From assembly GCA_947631155.1 (NCBI GenBank), contig CANRKG010000004.1, positions 1 to 64,000 on the forward strand: a DNA stretch of 64,000 nt. The letters run 5' to 3'. Source of the DNA: an uncultured Bacilli bacterium (GTDB taxonomy: Bacteria > Bacillota_I > Bacilli_A > RF39 > UBA660). The position numbers and the translations under genes are program-made. How positions within the stretch are numbered: the stretch's first letter is position 1; each line of letters opens with the position of its first letter. Below the pieces are notes generated by a model that saw only the letters and a program-made list of their open reading frames with translations, was not told where the DNA came from and did not search any database. Of this stretch, positions 47,768 to 57,044 are shown in pieces.

Positions 47768-48634
47768 ATGAAAAAACAAATTAAATGGTTTCTAATACTA
47801 TGTATTTTATTTCAATGTACAACAGTATTGGCTAGTACTAATACTAAAGAAAGAACATCTCAAAATCTTTTAGTTCCAGATAGTGTTAATGTGACAGCTG
47901 AAAATATTGAAGATGTTTTAGCAACACCAGCTGTAGATGCTACTGAAAAAGTATATGATTTTGCAAATTTATTTACAGACTCTGAAGAACAACAATTGTA
48001 TCAACAAATAAGTCAATTCATAAATAAGCATGATATGGATTTAGCAGTAGTTACAATAAATAAAAATCCAAAGTTTTCACAAGTTGAATATGCTGATGAT
48101 TTTTATGATTATAACTATTTCAAAAAAGATGGTGTCTTGTTTTTAATTGATATGGATAATCGACAAATTCATATGACTACTACTGGATACGCTATTAAAG
48201 TTTATAATGATTATAGAATCGATAATGCTTTAGATAGTGTTTATACTTATATGAGTGATGAAGATTATTATCAAGGAACAGCTAATTATATTTCAATTAT
48301 TAATAATTATGCAACGGCAGGATTACCAAGTAATACTGATTCAAAAACAACAAGTGTGTTTTCAGCTATTAAGATAGGGATACTTATTTCTATAGTTATT
48401 ACAATAATAGTAATGTTTATATTAATTAAAAAAAATAAGTTAGTCCGAAAAGCAACAACAGCTAGAGAATTTTTAAATAAAGAGAGTGTAAAAATAACGA
48501 ATCTTGGCGATCAATTTTTAGGGTCAAGTACAGTTAAACATAGTATAAATCATGATTCTTCATCTAGTAGAGGCTCTTCTACTCATAGTAGTAGCAGTGG
48601 AACTAGTCACGGTGGAGGAAGTCATGGTTTCTAA
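47768..48634 (+). CDS. ydjH: TPM-domain membrane protein (YdjH-like)
   Basis: The 288 residues have a signal peptide (KKQIKWFLILCILFQCTTVL, about 1-22), an extracytoplasmic TPM domain (about 55-180, starting VYDFANLFTDSEEQQL), one membrane helix (about 195-218) and a Ser/His/Gly-rich tail ending GGGSHGF, a feature of this family. ATG 47768 is used since the signal peptide begins there. It lies between the YdjG- and YdjI-like genes. Confidence 0.85.
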   Translation: MKKQIKWFLILCILFQCTTVLASTNTKERTSQNLLVPDSVNVTAENIEDVLATPAVDATEKVYDFANLFTDSEEQQLYQQISQFINKHDMDLAVVTINKNPKFSQVEYADDFYDYNYFKKDGVLFLIDMDNRQIHMTTTGYAIKVYNDYRIDNALDSVYTYMSDEDYYQGTANYISIINNYATAGLPSNTDSKTTSVFSAIKIGILISIVITIIVMFILIKKNKLVRKATTAREFLNKESVKITNLGDQFLGSSTVKHSINHDSSSSRGSSTHSSSSGTSHGGGSHGF

Positions 48635-48663
48635 TAAAAAATAAATAGAAAAGAGGTAATTAT

Positions 48664-49767
48664 ATGGGATTAATAAAAGCAGCAGTAGGGGCTGTAGGAA
48701 GTACTCTACATGATCAATGGAAAGAATATATTAAATGTGATGATTTAGGACAAGATATTTTAATGAAAAAAGTATCTACTCCAAATGGTGTTATTACAAA
48801 AGATAGCGCTATTCAGGTATCGCCTGGGCAAATCGCTGTTATTTTTCAAAGTGGAAAAATAATAGATGCAACAGCAGAAGAAGGGATTTATACATTTGAT
48901 GAATCAACATCACCATCATTTTTTGCTGGCCAATTTGGTGCAGTCTTTAAAGAAATGTGGACTCGTTTTGTCTATAATGGTGCACCTAATAAAGAACAAG
49001 CAGTATTTTATTTAAATGCCAAAGAAATTATGGATAATAAATTTGGAACACCAGCACCAATTCCTTTTCAAGATTGGTCTCATCCAATTCCAAATCAAAT
49101 GACAGGAACAGAAACAGCTTTAAGAGTAGAAGTAAAGTGTTTTGGTAAATATACTTTTAAAATTGTTGATCCAGCCGTATTTATGTCAAGAGTAGCAGGT
49201 GTCAGTGATGAATATCGTAAGGATCAATTAGTAGAACAAATGCGCTCCGAAGTAATTGGCTCATTCCAAAATGTTCTAAATGAACTAGGAAATTCAGAGC
49301 ATAAAGCACCTGTACTAGAACTTCCTAGTTATACCGATGAAATTAAAAAAATTATGGATGAAAGAGTCTTTGATCAACCAATTCGTGATAGAGGTTTGAG
49401 TATAGTAGGATTTGTAGTAGAATCAGTTACATTAGATGAAGAATCTAATAAGAAAATTGATAATTACGAATTATCAGCTAATGCAGCAATGCAACAAGGA
49501 ACTCTTACTGGAGCCTATGCTAATGCAGTTCAAGATGCTGCTAATAACGCTGCTGGAGCTGCTAATGGATTTATGGGTATTGGTATGATGAACATGGCTA
49601 CTGGTGGCGTTATGGGAGGAGTAGCAACAGCTAATCAACCAAATACGCAAAATCAACCTCCTGTTCAAAATAATCAAGGAGGCCAAGGCGGAGCAAAATT
49701 CTGTTCAAACTGTGGTTCACCAGTATCTGGAGCTTTTTGTTCAAATTGTGGAACTAAAGTTGGATAA
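48664..49767 (+). CDS. ydjI: SPFH-domain protein with C-terminal zinc ribbon (YdjI-like)
   Basis: The 367 residues form an N-terminal SPFH/virion-core-like domain (about 20-270), a Gly/Ala/Met/Asn-rich linker (about 275-340) and a zinc ribbon with four Cys (CSNCGSPVSGAFCSNCG). YdjI of Bacillus is a soluble scaffold brought to the membrane by YdjG/YdjH under stress. A strong terminator follows, closing the operon. Confidence 0.88.
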   Translation: MGLIKAAVGAVGSTLHDQWKEYIKCDDLGQDILMKKVSTPNGVITKDSAIQVSPGQIAVIFQSGKIIDATAEEGIYTFDESTSPSFFAGQFGAVFKEMWTRFVYNGAPNKEQAVFYLNAKEIMDNKFGTPAPIPFQDWSHPIPNQMTGTETALRVEVKCFGKYTFKIVDPAVFMSRVAGVSDEYRKDQLVEQMRSEVIGSFQNVLNELGNSEHKAPVLELPSYTDEIKKIMDERVFDQPIRDRGLSIVGFVVESVTLDEESNKKIDNYELSANAAMQQGTLTGAYANAVQDAANNAAGAANGFMGIGMMNMATGGVMGGVATANQPNTQNQPPVQNNQGGQGGAKFCSNCGSPVSGAFCSNCGTKVG

Positions 49768-49794
49768 AAATTAATAATCTAAAATAAAGAGATA

Positions 49795-49836
49795 AAAGCG
49801 GATTAATAAAATTACAAGTATAATCTGCTTTTTTTT
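49795..49836 (+). terminator. Terminator of the ydjGHI-like operon
   Basis: AAAGCGGATTA pairs with TAATCTGCTTT (one mismatch or G-U), followed by Ts. Confidence 0.8.
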
Positions 49837-49855
49837 AATACTAAATATATTATTT

Positions 49856-49883
49856 TTGACTTTTTAAATATTAATGATATAAT
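49856..49883 (+). promoter_or_regulatory. Sigma-A promoter of the sugar dehydrogenase gene
   Basis: TTGACT (49856-49861), 16 bases, TATAAT (49878-49883). Confidence 0.65.
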
Positions 49884-49895
49884 TGAATTGATTTT

Positions 49896-49920
49896 ATATA
49901 TGATAAAATATATCATATAT
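49896..49920. promoter_or_regulatory. Palindrome just after the promoter, possible operator
   Basis: ATATATGATA (49896-49905) and TATCATATAT (49911-49920) are perfect inverted repeats around 5 bases, located over the expected transcript start. Could be a repressor site; the AT content lowers confidence. Confidence 0.4.
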
Positions 49921-49963
49921 TGTCAACAGAGGCATATTTAAAAAATGAAGGGAACAGCATATT

Positions 49964-51220
49964 ATGATTTCTATATTTGGATTAGGTTTTGTTGGTATAA
50001 CAACGGCTTTATACTTTGCTGAAAAGAAAAATATGATAGTATATGGTATAGATGTTGATAAGAAAAAATCAGACAAATTATCTGAAAAAAAATTACCCTT
50101 TTATGAACCTAAATTGGAAAATATACTAAAAAAACAACTAAATAGTAATTTTTTTCTTTCTTCAAATATCAAAATTGATATTAATAGAAGTAAATATATA
50201 TTTATTTGTGTTGGAACACCTCTAGATAATAGTTGTGTGTATGGAGTAAACTTATCAAGTATTTTTAATGCATTAGATGAAATATTAGAAAAAATTGATA
50301 CTAGTATATTTCGAACTATAGTTATTAAGAGTTCTATACCACCTACAACAACTGAACAATTAATAAAACCTTATATAGAAGATAAAGGTTTTGTTATTGG
50401 TAAAGATATTGGTTTGTGTGTAAATCCTGAATTTTTAAGAGAAGGACATTGTTATGATGAAATTGAAAATCTCAATCGAGTGATTGTTGGCTGTAATGAT
50501 GAAAATACAAAATCAAAAATGCAAGAATTATATGATAATAATAAGGATGATAAAATTTATTATGTCAATTATAATACCGCAGAGTTTACTAAATATTTAT
50601 CTAATTCTTTGTTAGCTAATCTAATTAGTTTTTCTAATGAAATGTCTATTGTTGCCGATAATTTAGGTAATATAAATATAAAAGATGCTTTTGATATCAT
50701 AAAGAATGATATCAGATGGAATGAATGTGAAATGCGAAATTATGTTCATCCTATAGGAAAATATGGTGGTTATTGTTTACCTAAAGATTTAAATGCTTTG
50801 TATAATGTATCTAAAAAACATGGCTTTAACTCTAGAATGCTTAAAGATACAATTATGATAAATAACGAGTTAGAGGAATATTTTGTAAAAAAAATAAAGA
50901 GTAAAGTTGACCAAAAGTGTAAAATAGGAATTTTAGGATTATCATTTAAACCAAATTCAGATGATATTAGAAATACAGCATCTTATTATGTAATTAAAAA
51001 ATTGATAGAAAATAATTATAATAATATTTTGGCTTATGATCCAATATCTATAGATAATTTTAAAGAAGCATATAGTGAATTAAAAATAAAATACATATAT
51101 GATTATAATGAAATTATAGAAAAATCAGATGTATTAGTTATATTAACTATATGGGATCAATTTAAAAATGTTAAAAGTATATCTAATAAAGAAGTAATAG
51201 ATTTTACACATAAAATATAA
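49964..51220 (+). CDS. UDP-glucose/GDP-mannose dehydrogenase family protein
   Basis: A 418-residue enzyme that oxidises a nucleotide sugar to the uronic acid with two NAD. It has the N-terminal ISIFGLGFVGITTALYFA, the CVGTPLD and NPEFLREG segments, the catalytic Cys in KYGGYCLPKDLNAL (about residue 266) and the C-terminal GLSFKPNSDDIRNT. Whether the substrate is UDP-glucose, UDP-ManNAc or GDP-mannose is not decided here. A GT2 follows 13 bases later. Confidence 0.88.
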   Translation: MISIFGLGFVGITTALYFAEKKNMIVYGIDVDKKKSDKLSEKKLPFYEPKLENILKKQLNSNFFLSSNIKIDINRSKYIFICVGTPLDNSCVYGVNLSSIFNALDEILEKIDTSIFRTIVIKSSIPPTTTEQLIKPYIEDKGFVIGKDIGLCVNPEFLREGHCYDEIENLNRVIVGCNDENTKSKMQELYDNNKDDKIYYVNYNTAEFTKYLSNSLLANLISFSNEMSIVADNLGNINIKDAFDIIKNDIRWNECEMRNYVHPIGKYGGYCLPKDLNALYNVSKKHGFNSRMLKDTIMINNELEEYFVKKIKSKVDQKCKIGILGLSFKPNSDDIRNTASYYVIKKLIENNYNNILAYDPISIDNFKEAYSELKIKYIYDYNEIIEKSDVLVILTIWDQFKNVKSISNKEVIDFTHKI

Positions 51221-51233
51221 AGGATTGTTTATT

Positions 51234-52121
51234 ATGAAGTACAAAGTTGCAATAGTATTAAGCTGTTATAATGAAGAGAAAAATATAAAAAAAATATATG
51301 ACAGTTTAATAAAAGAAATCAAAAACATAAAAAAAATTAAAGAATATACAATTTATTTTATTAATGATGCGTCAACAGATAATACTTTATCTAACATTAC
51401 AAAGTTAATCAAAAAAGATAAAAGAATAGTTTTATTAGATTTAAAGAAAAGAATGGGGAAATCAATTGGTTTACAAATTGCTTTTAATGAAATGGAAGAT
51501 GATATAGATTTAGTCTTTATGATGGATGCTGATTTGCAAGATGATCCCAAGGAAATAAATAGATTTATTGAAAAAATAGAAGAAGGATATGACTTAGTTT
51601 CCGGGTATAAGAAAAAAAGATTAGATAATATAGAAAAAAGAATAGCCTCTAAAATATACAACAAAGTTTTAAATATAGTATTTCATATGAATTTACATGA
51701 TCATAACTGTGGATTTAAGTGTTTTAGAAGAAATGTTCTATATAATCTAAAAATTTATGATAATTTACATAGATATATAACTATATTAGTAAATAGTATG
51801 GGCTATAAAGTAGCTGAAATTGCTGTTTTACATCATAAAAGAATTTATGGAAAATCTAAATATGGTTTTTCTAGATATTTTATTGGTTTTAAAGATTTAA
51901 TAAAAATTAAATATATAATTAATCACCAAAATAAAATTTGGTTTTTTATAGATTTTCTTATATTACTATGTATTTTAGTTTTATTATTTTTTATAGATAA
52001 ATTATTATTTAGTATTATGCTAATAGCTAGTACAATAATTAATATAGTTTTATTTATTAGTTTAAAAAGATATAATAATTTTAATATAGAACATTATAAA
52101 GATTTATACAAAAAGTTATAA
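51234..52121 (+). CDS. Glycosyltransferase family 2, DPM1/ArnC-like
   Basis: The 295 residues consist of a GT-A domain (FINDASTDNTL, MMDADLQDDPKEI with the DxD metal site) and two C-terminal membrane helices (about 235-285). This layout is that of polyprenyl-phosphate sugar synthases, which load a sugar on a lipid for use outside the cell by GT-C enzymes; such an enzyme is encoded next. ATG 51234 has AAGGA 9 bases upstream. Confidence 0.85.
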   Translation: MKYKVAIVLSCYNEEKNIKKIYDSLIKEIKNIKKIKEYTIYFINDASTDNTLSNITKLIKKDKRIVLLDLKKRMGKSIGLQIAFNEMEDDIDLVFMMDADLQDDPKEINRFIEKIEEGYDLVSGYKKKRLDNIEKRIASKIYNKVLNIVFHMNLHDHNCGFKCFRRNVLYNLKIYDNLHRYITILVNSMGYKVAEIAVLHHKRIYGKSKYGFSRYFIGFKDLIKIKYIINHQNKIWFFIDFLILLCILVLLFFIDKLLFSIMLIASTIINIVLFISLKRYNNFNIEHYKDLYKKL

Positions 52122-52180
52122 ATGATTAAATTTTTATAAAATATATTACAATTAATGTAACTTAATAATAAGGAGTAAAT

Positions 52181-53752
52181 ATGATGAAATTTAAAATAAA
52201 AAATTATAAATTCGAAATTATTATATTTAGTATTTTTTTATTAATTGGTTTATTTACTTTCCAAAATTATGGTATGGGAACGGACGAAGCTTTTCAAAGA
52301 GATCATTCTATCGTTAATTATAAGTCATATATTAGTTCTTTTAGTAGTATAAATCAAACTCTTGAAAGTAAAGGTTATTACACAGATATTCAAGATTACC
52401 CTTATAAATACTATGGAGTAGGGATTCAATTACCTTTAGTATTCATAGAAAATTTATTCGGATTTAAATTAAGTAATCAAACTGTTTATTATATGCGGCA
52501 TCTATTTTGCTTTTTACTATTTTTTATATCAGTAATATTTTTTTATTTAATCCTTAAGAACTATATAGTAAAAAATAAAAACTATGCAATACTTGGATCT
52601 ATATTTTTGATTTTATCACCAAGAATATATGGGGAATCTTTTTATAATATTAAAGATACAGTGTTTATGTCTTTATTTATCATTAATTGTTATTATATTC
52701 TTAAATTTATTAAAAAAGAAAAATTAAAATCTTCTGATATTATAAAACTATCTTTGATAACGGCCTTGACTATAAATAGTAGAATAATTGGTGGGATAGG
52801 TATATTTTTTGGTATTGTTATTAAATTATTCCAAAATAAAACTAAATTAAAACCAGTGTTATTAGAAATAGCAAAGATTATAGTAATAACTATAATAATA
52901 TTTATAGCAATAACGCCAGCTAGTTGGGAAAACCCAATTACATATTTCTTTGATTGTGTTAAATTTTTCTTTAATTATTCTGATCCAAATAGTCATGTGA
53001 TTTTACCTTGCTACTATTTCGGCAAAGTTATAAAATCTACTGATTTGCCATTCCATTATGTGTTAGTATGGATATATATAACAACTCCTTTATTGTATAT
53101 AATATTATTTGTTATAGGTAGTTATAATAATATCAAAAATCTTATTAAAAACAAATTTATGAAATGTGATAATTTGATTTTATTTCCTAATTTAATTTTA
53201 TTTGTTATGTTAATTTTTTTAATGGTAACAAAACCTGTTTTGTATGGTGGTTGGAGACATTTATACTTTTTATATCCAATAATAATTATAGATGCGGTAA
53301 TTGGCTTAAAATATCTTTTGGAAAAATTTTATAAGTATAAAAAAATTATCTATATAGTTATAATAATTAATCAGTTGGGATTAATTATATGGATGAGCGT
53401 AAATCATCCATATCAAAATGAATATTTTCATTTTCCTTTTAGGGAATATAAATATAATAATTTTGAAAATAATTATTCTAGAATATCGACTGTTGAGGCA
53501 CTAAGATATATTGTCAAACATGATAACAAAGATATAATAACAGTAACAACGCCATATAATGATCGGGGATATAACCTATTACCCAAATCACAAGCAAAGC
53601 GAATCATATCATATTATAATAAAGGAAATATTACTGACTATATAATTGATGATAATATTGATGGAGATAAAGAATTAGAAAAAATTTGTAAGCCAGTCAA
53701 AATAAAAAAAATTGAAAATATAAGATTATATACAATATATAAATGTCATTAA
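52181..53752 (+). CDS. GT-C membrane glycosyltransferase (GT39/ArnT-like)
   Basis: A 523-residue protein with about eleven membrane helices and an outer loop after the first helix reading MGTDEAFQRDH, placed as the catalytic acidic loop of GT-C enzymes. It probably moves a sugar from the polyprenyl-phosphate donor made by the preceding GT2 onto a surface polymer. ATG 52184 has a better distance from AGGAG than ATG 52181; both give the same protein less one residue. Confidence 0.75.
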   Translation: MMKFKIKNYKFEIIIFSIFLLIGLFTFQNYGMGTDEAFQRDHSIVNYKSYISSFSSINQTLESKGYYTDIQDYPYKYYGVGIQLPLVFIENLFGFKLSNQTVYYMRHLFCFLLFFISVIFFYLILKNYIVKNKNYAILGSIFLILSPRIYGESFYNIKDTVFMSLFIINCYYILKFIKKEKLKSSDIIKLSLITALTINSRIIGGIGIFFGIVIKLFQNKTKLKPVLLEIAKIIVITIIIFIAITPASWENPITYFFDCVKFFFNYSDPNSHVILPCYYFGKVIKSTDLPFHYVLVWIYITTPLLYIILFVIGSYNNIKNLIKNKFMKCDNLILFPNLILFVMLIFLMVTKPVLYGGWRHLYFLYPIIIIDAVIGLKYLLEKFYKYKKIIYIVIIINQLGLIIWMSVNHPYQNEYFHFPFREYKYNNFENNYSRISTVEALRYIVKHDNKDIITVTTPYNDRGYNLLPKSQAKRIISYYNKGNITDYIIDDNIDGDKELEKICKPVKIKKIENIRLYTIYKCH

Positions 53753-53901
53753 ATGAAAAATATATAGATTAGAAAAGAATTAGACAAAAAAATATCTTGC
53801 AAAATAAAATATAAAATTAAACAGGTTCTATATTCCTTTTCTTTTTTATTTATGATAAAATATTCTATAAGAAAGAAAAAATTAAATATAGGAGGTAACT
53901 T

Positions 53902-54906
53902 GTGAAATTTTTAATTACTGGTGGAGCTGGTTTTATAGGAAGTAATTATTTACATTATGTTGTAAATAAATATCCAGATGATATGTTTATTTGTTTAGAT
54001 GCTTTGACGTATGCAGGGAATTATAATAATATTAAAGATTTAGAAGTAAGAAAAAACTATAAATTTATAAAAGGCAATATTACTGATGCAAACTTTATTG
54101 ATAATTTATTTGCTTCAGAAAAATTTGATGTAGTGATTAACTTTGCTGCAGAGTCACATGTTGATAATTCAATTACAAATCCAGGAATATTTTTAAATAC
54201 TAATATTATTGGAACACAGATTTTAATGGATGCATGTTTAAAATATAATGTGTCTAGGTATCATCAAGTATCAACAGATGAGGTTTATGGTGATTTACCA
54301 TTAAACAGACCAGATTTATTATTTACAGAAGAAACACCAATTCATACATCTAGCCCTTACTCTTCATCAAAAGCAGGAGCTGATTTATTGGTAGGTGCTT
54401 ATTATCGAACTTTTGGACTTCCTGTAACAATTAGTAGATGTTCTAATAATTATGGTCCTTATCAATTTCCAGAAAAACTAATTCCTGTAATTATATCAAA
54501 GGCTCTAAAAAATGAAAAAATACCTATTTATGGAACAGGTGAAAATGTTAGAGATTGGATTCATGTGTTAGATCATAATATTGGTGTAGATTTAATTGTT
54601 AGAAAAGGGAAAGTAGGAGAAGTCTATAATTTAGGTGGACATTCTGAAAAAAATAATCTAACTATTGTTAAGACAATTTTGAAACAATTAGGTAAAAGTG
54701 AAGATTTAATAGAATTTGTTGCAGATAGAAAAGGTCATGATTTAAGGTATGCCATAGATTCGTCAAAAATAGAACGAGAACTTGGTTGGAAAAGAACTTA
54801 TACATTCGAAGATGGAATTAAAGAAACAGTTGATTGGTATTTAAATAATACTGATTGGATAGATAATATTTTATCTGGTGAATACAAAAATGCCTATAAA
54901 AACTAA
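53902..54906 (+). CDS. rfbB: dTDP-glucose 4,6-dehydratase
   Basis: RmlB turns dTDP-glucose into dTDP-4-keto-6-deoxyglucose, the second step of dTDP-rhamnose synthesis. The 334-residue short-chain dehydrogenase fold has ITGGAGFIGSNY, AAESHVDNSI, STDEVYGDL and the YSSSKAGAD active-site Tyr/Lys. The start is GTG 53902, 5 bases after GGAGGTAA. Its partners rfbA and the RmlC-RmlD fusion lie 7.3 kb upstream. Confidence 0.96.
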   Translation: MKFLITGGAGFIGSNYLHYVVNKYPDDMFICLDALTYAGNYNNIKDLEVRKNYKFIKGNITDANFIDNLFASEKFDVVINFAAESHVDNSITNPGIFLNTNIIGTQILMDACLKYNVSRYHQVSTDEVYGDLPLNRPDLLFTEETPIHTSSPYSSSKAGADLLVGAYYRTFGLPVTISRCSNNYGPYQFPEKLIPVIISKALKNEKIPIYGTGENVRDWIHVLDHNIGVDLIVRKGKVGEVYNLGGHSEKNNLTIVKTILKQLGKSEDLIEFVADRKGHDLRYAIDSSKIERELGWKRTYTFEDGIKETVDWYLNNTDWIDNILSGEYKNAYKN

Positions 54907-54981
54907 AGTGTATTAAGTGTCTGAAAAAGATATAATAAAATAATAATTTAAGCTTGATTAAAATAGTGAGAAGGTAATAAT

Positions 54982-55896
54982 ATGGGAAGTAATAATAAAA
55001 AGAAAGATAGTTCATCATCAAATGATAAACTATCTTTTACTCAGCAACAACAATTTAAGTTTAAAGAATTAGAAGATAACATTGATAATACCTTTTTAAA
55101 AGAATATAAAAAGATAAAGAATAGTCAGTATGATACTGCGAAAAAAAGTAAACAATCGAAGACTATTAAAAACATTCCTAAAAAGCAAATAAAAGGTAAA
55201 GTTAAGAATAGAAAACAAAATAAGAAATTTATAATTATAATCTATATATTGTTTTTTGTATGCCTTATTTTAATGAGTTTTCTTCTTTACCATTTTAAAA
55301 CTTTTAATCATAATACAGCTAAAAAAGCATTAAAAGAATTAAAAGCACCAGAAAAAGAGAATTATGTCTTTTTGGGGGATTCAATTACTTATAGATATGA
55401 TTTAGAAAAATATTTTAAAAACTTACCAGTAGTAAATAGTGGTGTAAATGGAAATAGAACTATTGATATCTTAAATGATATGAAAAAAAGAGTATATGAC
55501 TATAACCCTACTAAGGTCTTTATATTAATAGGCACGAATGATTTAAATATATTATATACTTTAGAAGTAGAAGAAATTTTTGAAAATATTCAAAAAATTG
55601 TAGAAAATATAGAAGAAAATAGACCTTATACAAAAATTTATTTAGAGTCAATTCTTCCAATTAATCATGATGTTAGTCATACAGATCCAAGAACTAAAGA
55701 ATATGAAAAAATAATTGAATTAAATAAAAAGATTAAATCATATGCTAAAGAAAAGAATATAGACTACATTGATTTATTTAATGAATTAAAAGATGAAGAA
55801 GGAAAATTAAAAAAAGATTATACAAATGATGGTTTGCATTTAAATAATAAAGGCTATGAAGTTGTAACAGAAATATTAAAAAAATATTTAAAGTAG
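54982..55896 (+). CDS. Membrane-anchored SGNH/GDSL hydrolase
   Basis: The 304 residues have a basic, disordered N-terminus (1-80), one membrane helix (about 83-103) and an extracytoplasmic SGNH hydrolase with block I FLGDSITYRY, block II-like VNGNRT, block III GTNDLN and the final DGLHLN Asp/His. Such enzymes remove or transfer acyl groups on surface glycans. It may therefore act on the polymer made by this locus; this is inference from context. Confidence 0.88.
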   Translation: MGSNNKKKDSSSSNDKLSFTQQQQFKFKELEDNIDNTFLKEYKKIKNSQYDTAKKSKQSKTIKNIPKKQIKGKVKNRKQNKKFIIIIYILFFVCLILMSFLLYHFKTFNHNTAKKALKELKAPEKENYVFLGDSITYRYDLEKYFKNLPVVNSGVNGNRTIDILNDMKKRVYDYNPTKVFILIGTNDLNILYTLEVEEIFENIQKIVENIEENRPYTKIYLESILPINHDVSHTDPRTKEYEKIIELNKKIKSYAKEKNIDYIDLFNELKDEEGKLKKDYTNDGLHLNNKGYEVVTEILKKYLK

Positions 55897-55952
55897 ATAT
55901 TTAACATAGACTAATGGTTATGAATTAAAATAACTAGATTATGGAGGTAGAT

Positions 55953-56876
55953 ATGAAAAATAAAATAGCTGTTCTAATTCCCTGCTTTAATGAATCAAAA
56001 ACCATAGAAAAAGTAATAAAAGATTATAAGAAAGCCTTACCTGAAGCTGATATTTATGTATATGATAATAATTCAACAGATCATACTGATAAAATTGCAA
56101 AAAAAGCTGGAGCAATTGTTAAATATGAATATAAACAGGGAAAAGGTAATGTAATTAGAAGTATGTTTAGAGATATTGATGCAGATTGTTATTTAATGAT
56201 TGATGGCGATGATACATATTCTGCTAGTCATGCAAAAGAGATGTGTAATTATGTTTTAGAAGGTAAGGCTGATATGGTTATTGGTGATAGACTTTCTTCT
56301 ACATATTTTACAGAGAATAAAAGACCTTTCCATAATTTTGGAAATAGACTGGTTAGAGGACTTATAAATACTTTATTTAAAAGTAAAGTAAATGATATAA
56401 TGACTGGGTATCGTGCTTTTAGTTATAAATTTGTAAAAACTTTTCCTGTGTTATCAAAAGGTTTTGAAATTGAAACTGAGATGACTATTCATGCCCTTGA
56501 TAAAAATCTCTTATTAAAAGAAGTACCAATTGATTATCGTGATAGACCAGAGGGCAGTGAGTCTAAACTTAATACTTATAGTGATGGGTTTAAAGTTTTA
56601 AAAACTATAGGTAGACTTTTTAAAGAATATAAACCTACTATATTTTTTAGTTTAATTAGTTTGATATTCTTTTTAGTAGCGTTAGGTTTTGGAATACCGG
56701 TGTTTATAGAGTATTTTGAAACTGGATTAGTACCTAAATTTCCAACTTTAATATTTGCAGGTTTTATGTTAATTATTTCTATATTAATGCTTGTTTGTGG
56801 GATAATACTTGAAGTAGTTGTTAAAAAACATCGACAATTGTTTGAGTTAATATTAATTAAGATAAAAAAAGATTGA
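55953..56876 (+). CDS. Glycosyltransferase family 2 with C-terminal membrane helices
   Basis: The 307 residues have AVLIPCFNESKTIEKVI, YDNNSTDHTDKIA and the DGDDTY metal site, then two membrane helices (about 225-245 and 265-290). The layout is of DPM1-like, polyprenyl-phosphate-using GT2 enzymes. ATG 55953 follows GGAGG; ATG 55941 overlaps that site. A gtrA remnant two genes on hints that this GT2 once had a flippase partner there. Confidence 0.88.
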   Translation: MKNKIAVLIPCFNESKTIEKVIKDYKKALPEADIYVYDNNSTDHTDKIAKKAGAIVKYEYKQGKGNVIRSMFRDIDADCYLMIDGDDTYSASHAKEMCNYVLEGKADMVIGDRLSSTYFTENKRPFHNFGNRLVRGLINTLFKSKVNDIMTGYRAFSYKFVKTFPVLSKGFEIETEMTIHALDKNLLLKEVPIDYRDRPEGSESKLNTYSDGFKVLKTIGRLFKEYKPTIFFSLISLIFFLVALGFGIPVFIEYFETGLVPKFPTLIFAGFMLIISILMLVCGIILEVVVKKHRQLFELILIKIKKD

Positions 56877-57044
56877 TTATATAGAAAAAATATTAACATT
56901 AGATTAAACTTTGCAAAAAATAATTATAACTATTTACTATTTGTTTGATAAATATACATTATCTCTAAAGATAATATTTATATTGCGTGAGTAAAATGAT
57001 TCTTTATAAAATAGCTAACACATATAAACCAAGGAGGTGAAAAA
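56877..57044 (+). other. Intergenic region
   Basis: AT-rich, no gene. A small hairpin TTATCT/AGATAA lies near 56960-56975, and the ribosome site AAGGAGGTG of the next gene is at its end. Confidence 0.4.

Noticed and set aside
49474-49686. Minus-strand 70-codon frame
   Set aside because: Antisense of the low-complexity linker of the SPFH protein.
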